Shown: piece after piece, positions 24,269 to 28,617 of the stretch
Layout of the letters: each line of letters begins with the position of its first letter
Numbering within the stretch: the first letter of the stretch is position 1
Assembly: GCA_945878385.1 (NCBI GenBank)
Contig: CAMCTE010000006.1
Span: 1 to 28,617, forward strand
Direction of reading: 5' to 3'
Length of the DNA: 28,617 bases
Source of the DNA: Azohydromonas lata NBRC 102462
GTDB lineage: Bacteria; Pseudomonadota; Gammaproteobacteria; Burkholderiales; Burkholderiaceae_C
The notes under the pieces: generated by a model
What the model saw: the letters and a program-made list of their open reading frames with translations, nothing else
Databases searched by the model: none
What the model was told of the DNA's origin: nothing
Program-made: the position numbers and the translations under genes

Positions 24269-25870
24269 ATGAACCACCCCGCTGAAGCCATTCCCATGGT
24301 GGAACGCCTTTCGGGCCACGCCTACCGAGAATCCCTGCGGGCCTACCAGCCGCGCGTATTCGTGGATGGACGCGAAGTGGCGAGCGTCGTGGACGAACCT
24401 GCGCTGCGCCCCGGCGTGAACGCCCTGGCCTATACCTATGACGTGGCCCTGCGTGAAGACCTGGCGCCCATCGCCCTGGCCATGCAAACCAGCCGCGGCA
24501 AGGTGGTGCCGCGCATGCTGCATGTGAACGAATCGGCCGGGGACCTGCTGAACAAGCTGGAACTGGTGCGCCTGTTGTGCCAGGAAACCGGATGCGCGCA
24601 GCGCTACCTGGCGCACGATGCGCTCAACGGCCTGGCGCAGGTGACTGCGCGCATTGATGACGCCAAGGGCAGCACCGAGCACCGCGCACGCTTTGCCGAG
24701 TACCTGGCCCACGTGCAGGATCACGACCTGAGCCTGGGCATCGCCATGACGGACGCCAAAGGCGACCGCAGCCGCAAGCCGCACCAGCAGGCCAACCCCG
24801 ACACCTATGTGCATGTGGTGGAGCGCAACGGCAAGGGCATCGTGATCAGCGGCACCAAGGCCATCGTGACCGGTGCGCCCTATATGCACGAGTTCCTGGT
24901 GATGCCCAGCCGGGCCATGGGCCCGGAAGATGCCGACTTTGCGGTGTGTTGCGCGGTGAGGGTGGACGCACCGGGCATCACCATTGTTTCGCGCCCGGCG
25001 GGGCGGCCGGGTGAGAAGTTGGAGCATGGCGACGCGTTGTTCTCGCGCAAGTATGGCCAGGCCACGGCGGTGGTGATATTCGAGCGCGTGTTCGTGCCCT
25101 GGGAACGCGTGTTCTACACCGGCGAATGGGAACACAGCCAGGTGCTGACCTACAGCTATGCCACGCACCACCGGCACAGCTGCATTGCGGCGCGCGCGGG
25201 CTTTGGTGACCTGCTGATTGGCGCGGGCGCGCTGATGTGCGAGGCCAATGGGCTGGAGATTGACGACAAGGCCAGCCTGCGTGAACCGATGGTGGAGCTG
25301 ATCACCATCACCGAAAGCTTCTACGCCTGCGGCGTGGCGGCCAGTGTGTATGCGCAGGCCGACCCGCACAGCGGCACCTTCATGCCCGACGCGGTGTTCA
25401 GCAACATTGGCAAACTGCTGTTGGCCACGAAGATCTACGACATGCACCGGCTGGCGCATGAGGTGTCGGGCGGCTTGATCGTGGCCCTGCCCGGGCCGGA
25501 TGAAGACCACAACCCAGCCACGGCGGCGAAGTTGTCGGAAGTGCTGCAGGCTGCGCCGGGCGTGCCTTATGACAAACGAATTGAGACCGCGCGCTTCATT
25601 GAAGACCTGACCGCTTCGTACCAGGGCGGCTGGTATTCGGTGATCAGCCTGCACGGGGGTGGTTCACCCGCGGCGATGAAGCAAGAGATTTGGCGCAACT
25701 ATCCGGTGGGCTCGAAGGTGGAACTGGTGGAGCGCCTGTTGGAGCGTGGGGTGCTGCATGACGAGCAGCGGTCGATCACGCGCAACCGGCAGCCGGGGAA
25801 GTGTTGCGACACGGGGTGCACCGTGCCTGGGCAGGCGGTGATGGTGGAGTTGCCGGCTTCGCGCCAATGA
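24269..25870 (+). CDS. 4-hydroxyphenylacetate 3-hydroxylase (HpaB) family flavoprotein
   Basis: 533 residues with the HpaB acyl-CoA-dehydrogenase-like fold. Recognisable are the N-terminal SGHAYRESLRAYQPRVFVDG, the central GTKAIVTGAPYMHEFLVMPSRAM, the VFVPWERVFYTGEW segment and THHRHSCIAARAGFGDLLIGAG. Family members are FADH2-dependent ortho-hydroxylases of phenols or 4-hydroxybutyryl-CoA-dehydratase-like enzymes. The iron-sulfur ligand pattern of the dehydratase is not clearly present, so a hydroxylase-like role is favoured. The C-terminus has a cysteine cluster CCDTGC (512-517). AGGAG precedes ATG 24269. No HpaC-type flavin reductase is adjacent. Confidence 0.85.
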   Translation: MNHPAEAIPMVERLSGHAYRESLRAYQPRVFVDGREVASVVDEPALRPGVNALAYTYDVALREDLAPIALAMQTSRGKVVPRMLHVNESAGDLLNKLELVRLLCQETGCAQRYLAHDALNGLAQVTARIDDAKGSTEHRARFAEYLAHVQDHDLSLGIAMTDAKGDRSRKPHQQANPDTYVHVVERNGKGIVISGTKAIVTGAPYMHEFLVMPSRAMGPEDADFAVCCAVRVDAPGITIVSRPAGRPGEKLEHGDALFSRKYGQATAVVIFERVFVPWERVFYTGEWEHSQVLTYSYATHHRHSCIAARAGFGDLLIGAGALMCEANGLEIDDKASLREPMVELITITESFYACGVAASVYAQADPHSGTFMPDAVFSNIGKLLLATKIYDMHRLAHEVSGGLIVALPGPDEDHNPATAAKLSEVLQAAPGVPYDKRIETARFIEDLTASYQGGWYSVISLHGGGSPAAMKQEIWRNYPVGSKVELVERLLERGVLHDEQRSITRNRQPGKCCDTGCTVPGQAVMVELPASRQ

Positions 25871-25959
25871 CGCCCCTCATCGGTGTCACCCCACCGGGGG
25901 TAGCGGCTGTGGCGTGCTCGGTTCGACAATGGAAACACCGTCAATCGCCAGCACCTTCG

Positions 25960-25965
25960 TATAAT
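25960..25965 (+). promoter_or_regulatory. -10 element before the mazE-like gene
   Basis: A perfect TATAAT 32 bp before the ATG. No convincing -35 is seen at 16-18 bp upstream. Initiation near 25972 would give a leader of about 26 nt without a Shine-Dalgarno. The rest of the gap 25871-25997 shows only a short CCCC-ACC-GGGG inverted repeat near 25890. Confidence 0.4.
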
Positions 25966-25997
25966 CAATGTTCTTACAACGATCCACCGCTCGCACC

Positions 25998-26252
25998 ATG
26001 AAGGTCAATCTACAAAAGCTCGGCAACAGCCGCGCCGTGGTGATCCCCAAGCCTTTGCTGGCCCAGGCTGGTTTGGATGAAACCACCGGGGTGGACATGA
26101 CCCTCGAGGGGCAATCCATCGTGTTGCGAAAGCCACCCTCGCCTGCCCGCGAGGGGTGGAGTGAGGCCGCAGCCCAGTTGGCCGCTTCAGATGACGACGC
26201 GCTGGTGATGGGAGATTTCAGCAACGAAGCAGATGCTGAATTGAAGTGGTGA
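25998..26252 (+). CDS. MazE/AbrB-type antitoxin
   Basis: 84 residues. The N-terminal swapped-hairpin AbrB DNA-binding domain is MKVNLQKLGNSRAVVIPKPLLAQAG, followed by VDMTLEGQSIVLRKP. The acidic, flexible C-terminus (ASDDDALVMGDFSNEADAELKW) should wrap the toxin. It binds its own promoter and neutralises the toxin encoded immediately after. ATG 25998 fits the family start; the reading from 25968 lies within the promoter region. Confidence 0.92.
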   Translation: MKVNLQKLGNSRAVVIPKPLLAQAGLDETTGVDMTLEGQSIVLRKPPSPAREGWSEAAAQLAASDDDALVMGDFSNEADAELKW

Positions 26253-26569
26253 TGAAGCGTGGCGACATCTGGTTGGTCCAATTGGACCCCACAGTCGGAA
26301 GCGAAATTAAGAAGGCACGGCCCTGCGTGGTGGTGTCCCCGCCTGAACTGATCGCCCACCTGCGCACCGTGATCGTGTGCCCCATGACCACCCAAGGTTT
26401 TTCAGCGCCATTTCGAATCCCCGTGACTCATGCGGGCAAGCGCGGCCTGATCCTTCTGGATCAGGTGCGAGCGGTCGACAAAGTGCGATTGGTGCAGCGC
26501 CTGGGCACCGTGTCGAGCAAGACGCTCACGGCTGTGCTCACCACGATGCAGGAAGTGTTCGCGCCTTAA
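26252..26569 (+). CDS. MazF/PemK-type endoribonuclease toxin
   Basis: 105 residues starting MKRGDIWLVQLDPTVGSEIKKARPCVVVSP, the PemK/MazF signature, with VIVCPMTTQ, FRIPV and GLILLDQVRAVDKVRL conserved. It should cut mRNA at short sequence motifs when the antitoxin is degraded. Its ATG shares one base with the antitoxin TGA (TGATG), so translation is coupled. In-frame GTG codons at 26246 and 26249 are alternatives. It appears intact and so may be active. Confidence 0.93.
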   Translation: MKRGDIWLVQLDPTVGSEIKKARPCVVVSPPELIAHLRTVIVCPMTTQGFSAPFRIPVTHAGKRGLILLDQVRAVDKVRLVQRLGTVSSKTLTAVLTTMQEVFAP

Positions 26570-26585
26570 TCGTTCATCTAAGCGC

Positions 26586-28079
26586 TTACCTCCGCAGCAA
26601 GGGCAAGGGATACACCGCCAAGCTCGGGTGCCCGCGCTCGGAAATCGCCATCACGCCGAACACCACGTTGTCCTTGCTCACACCTTCAAGCTTCAGGCGC
26701 TGCACATCGGCTCCCACATCGCGGCTGTGCTGCCAAGTAGCGGCATCCGTGGCGCGCCACACCACACGGTGGCCGGCTGCGCCGGGGCTGGGTTCCCACA
26801 GCAGGGTGCTGTCGTTGGTGAGCTCGGTAGCGTCCAGCCGCACGCCGCGCGGGGGCGGTGGTGCCAGGGCCAGGGTGGCCAGGCCTGCGGCGTTGATGCG
26901 GGCCACATCGGCCACAAACCCAAAGTCCACGAATTCGGGCAGGTCTCCATAGCGCACGCCGTTTTCAGTGCGCAGGTTCTGGTGCTGGTGGCGGAAGTTC
27001 TCGAAGGGTTCTGTGAAGCGCACGGCGGAATAGCCCCGCTCCAGGAACGGCAAGTGGTCGCCACCGCGCAGGTAACGGTCGCGCTTTTGAATCATCTGCA
27101 CGGTGAAGCCGGGCAAGTAGCGTTCAGCAGCCGCCTTCAGGTGTCGGCCCAGTTGATGGGTGGGCAGATCTTCCCCACCCCCGGCCAAGGCAATGGGCTG
27201 CAACTGTTCGCGGATGGCCGCGAAGGTGCGCTGATCTTCCTCGGTGGGTGAGGCATTGGCCTGCGACGCCACCAGCGCGCGCAACAGGGGGTCGGCCCCA
27301 TCGGCAAACAGGCGCAGGCGCTTGGGGTCGTACTGACCAAAGTCACCACGGGGGCTGCCCACGATGTCGTTGGTGATCATGGCCTCGATGTTGAGTTTCT
27401 GCCGGCGCGCCTGGCGCGCAAATTGGGCTGCACCCAAAAGGCCCTGTTCTTCGCCCGGTACGGCCATGAAAATCAGCGTGGCATCAAAACGGTGCTTGGC
27501 CATGGCGCAGGCCAACTCCATCGACACCGCGGTGCCGGAGGCATCATCGTTGGCGCCCGGGGCCGCGCCATGGGCGTCGTTCACGTCGCTGTTGCGGGAA
27601 TCGTAGTGGCCGCTGACGACCAGGATGCGTTCGCGACCGGCCGCCGCCGATGCGCCAGGCAGCGTGGCGACCACATTGACCAACTCCGTGGCTTGCGTGA
27701 GCCGCCGACCGGCGGGCTCAATGTGGCTTTGCATCTCCACCTTCAGTGCGCCGCCACCCGCGCGCGAGCACTCGCGCAATTCGCGTTCAATCCAACGCCG
27801 GGCGGCACCGATGCCGCGGGTGTCGGATTCGGTTTCTGATTGGGTGTGGCGAGTTTCAAAGGCAACGAGAGCGCGGATACGGCGTTCGATGCGCTGCGGG
27901 GAAATGTCGGCCAGGATCTGGCGGACGATGGGGTCGGTGTCTTCGGCGGCATGAGCCGTGTTGGTGAAGGCTGCATTGGCCATCAAGGCGGCCATCCAGG
28001 CGGCCAGCAACAGGGCCGCAGTGGAGACCAGGCTCCGGGTACGGCGCACGATGGGCTTGACGTTGGCGTTGTGTTGCAT
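26586..28079 (-). CDS. Exported M28-family zinc aminopeptidase/peptidase
   Basis: 497 residues. The signal peptide is about 1-44 (hydrophobic core VSTAALLLAAWMAALMANAAF, cleavage near AHA-AED). The M28 metal site is visible as H158-x-D160 (GHYDS), D178 or D179 in GANDDASG, E210-E211 (PGEEQGLLGA), D238 (ITNDIVG) and a late His in the RGGDHLPF or FRHQHQ segments. The last 90 residues (PPPRGVRLDATELTNDSTLLWEP...) look like a fibronectin-III-like domain. It releases amino acids from peptides in the periplasm or outside. It starts 13 bp after the Bug-type gene stop on the same strand. No good ribosome site is seen. Confidence 0.9.
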   Translation of the reverse strand: MQHNANVKPIVRRTRSLVSTAALLLAAWMAALMANAAFTNTAHAAEDTDPIVRQILADISPQRIERRIRALVAFETRHTQSETESDTRGIGAARRWIERELRECSRAGGGALKVEMQSHIEPAGRRLTQATELVNVVATLPGASAAAGRERILVVSGHYDSRNSDVNDAHGAAPGANDDASGTAVSMELACAMAKHRFDATLIFMAVPGEEQGLLGAAQFARQARRQKLNIEAMITNDIVGSPRGDFGQYDPKRLRLFADGADPLLRALVASQANASPTEEDQRTFAAIREQLQPIALAGGGEDLPTHQLGRHLKAAAERYLPGFTVQMIQKRDRYLRGGDHLPFLERGYSAVRFTEPFENFRHQHQNLRTENGVRYGDLPEFVDFGFVADVARINAAGLATLALAPPPPRGVRLDATELTNDSTLLWEPSPGAAGHRVVWRATDAATWQHSRDVGADVQRLKLEGVSKDNVVFGVMAISERGHPSLAVYPLPLLRR

Positions 28080-28092
28080 GATGGTGTGGAGA

Positions 28093-28617
28093 TTACTCCG
28101 CCTTGATCCCTGCGCCCTTCACGACGCCTTCATAGCGCACCAAATCGCGCTTGATTTCCTCGCCGAACTGCTCGGCGCTGCCCGGGCGGGGGTCGATGCC
28201 CAGCACGGCCAGCCGCTCCTTCAACGCCGGGTCAGCCAGCACGGCATTGAGTTCGGCGTTCAATCGCTGCACCACCGCGGCCGGGGTGCGCGCAGGGGCC
28301 AGCAGGCCCACCCAGGAACTGACCGCGAAGTCCGCCACGCCGCCTTCGATGAAGGTGGGCACTTCGGGCAAAGCTGGTGTCCGCACGGGGCTGCTGACCG
28401 CAATGGCCTTGAGCTTGCCGCTCTTGACATGGGCCTGTGCCCCGGCCACGGCGGTGTACACCAGCGGAATCGAGCCACCGATCACGTCGGTGATGGCCTG
28501 CCCGCCGCCCTTGTAGGGCACGTGCGTGAGTTGCGCGCCGGTGCGCTGCTTGAGCAATTCGCCCGCAATGTGCGGCGTGCCGCCGATGCCCGATGTGCCG
28601 TAGGGCAAACCGCCCTG
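28093..28617 (-). CDS. Bug/TctC-family periplasmic solute-binding protein, C-terminal part
   Basis: The last 174 residues are in the window; the N-terminus and signal peptide lie beyond 28617. GTSGIGGTPHIAGELLKQRTGAQLTHVPYKGGGQAITDVIGG is the hallmark of the Bug family, followed by GKLKAIAVSSPVRTPALPEVPTF and the C-terminal LGIDPRPGSAEQFGEEIKRDL. These proteins bind carboxylates, amides or aromatic acids for tripartite tricarboxylate-type uptake or sensing and are greatly expanded in Burkholderiales. The full length is usually about 320 residues. The ligand is unknown. Confidence 0.93.
   Translation of the reverse strand, partial: QGGLPYGTSGIGGTPHIAGELLKQRTGAQLTHVPYKGGGQAITDVIGGSIPLVYTAVAGAQAHVKSGKLKAIAVSSPVRTPALPEVPTFIEGGVADFAVSSWVGLLAPARTPAAVVQRLNAELNAVLADPALKERLAVLGIDPRPGSAEQFGEEIKRDLVRYEGVVKGAGIKAE

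Noticed and set aside
24110..25654. 514-codon minus-strand frame opposite the HpaB-like gene
   Set aside because: Despite its length it mirrors the codon structure of the conserved plus-strand gene and shows only His/Arg/Val-rich shadow sequence.
24269..25870. 4-hydroxybutyryl-CoA dehydratase (AbfD)
   Set aside because: The segment after HHR lacks the expected cluster cysteine spacing as I remember it, so only the broader HpaB family is claimed.

Overview
This is a GC-rich, gene-dense stretch of a bacterial chromosome. The gene content suggests a betaproteobacterium of the order Burkholderiales, probably Comamonadaceae or a close relative: a box-type benzoyl-CoA pathway with a BoxR/BzdR-type regulator, a Bug/TctC-family binding protein, and glnA preceded by an NtrC site and a sigma-54 promoter. 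That placement is inference from gene content and codon style. I saw no tRNA, rRNA, CRISPR array, insertion sequence or prophage gene. There is no gene-free stretch longer than 300 bases.

Positions 1-6670 (minus strand). Six genes run AIM24-like protein, Tat-type beta-propeller protein, polysaccharide deacetylase, sterol-desaturase-family hydroxylase, EI24 membrane protein, CinA-type molybdopterin-binding protein. Most junctions overlap by 1-4 bases, so they look like one transcript. Next comes glnA (3' part outside the window), with its own sigma-54 promoter and a 17-bp NtrC operator just behind the CinA stop. Positions 6772-8951 (plus): an IclR regulator translationally coupled to a cytochrome P450. 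Positions 8959-11937 (minus): a FemAB-like acyltransferase, an L-2-hydroxyglutarate-oxidase-like flavoprotein and a small outer-membrane barrel. A short one-helix membrane protein (11956-12162) diverges from them.

Positions 12214-21109 are the metabolic centre: an aerobic benzoate-CoA (box) cluster. Benzoate-CoA ligase (plus strand) makes benzoyl-CoA. BoxA/BoxB epoxidise its ring and BoxC opens the epoxide to 3,4-dehydroadipyl-CoA semialdehyde plus formate. A PaaH-type 3-hydroxyacyl-CoA dehydrogenase serves the lower, beta-oxidation-like part. BoxR (helix-turn-helix plus shikimate-kinase-like domain) sits between the two transcription units. Both units have near-identical promoters (TTGACATG ... 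TAAAGTTCA, 17-bp spacer) flanked by TGCA-N6-TGCA elements, the operator form I recall for BzdR. The boxC-boxB-boxA-paaH transcript has a hairpin in each of the first two gaps and a clean intrinsic terminator before paaH. The aldehyde dehydrogenase BoxD and the final thiolase are not in the window.

Positions 21172-28617 are mixed: a MarR-like regulator; a coupled pair of membrane proteins, the second a WecA/MraY-type sugar-phosphate transferase; a glyoxalase I; an isochorismatase-fold hydrolase divergent from an HpaB-family flavin hydroxylase; a MazEF-type toxin-antitoxin pair; an exported M28 peptidase; and the C-terminal part of a Bug-family binding protein cut by the window end.
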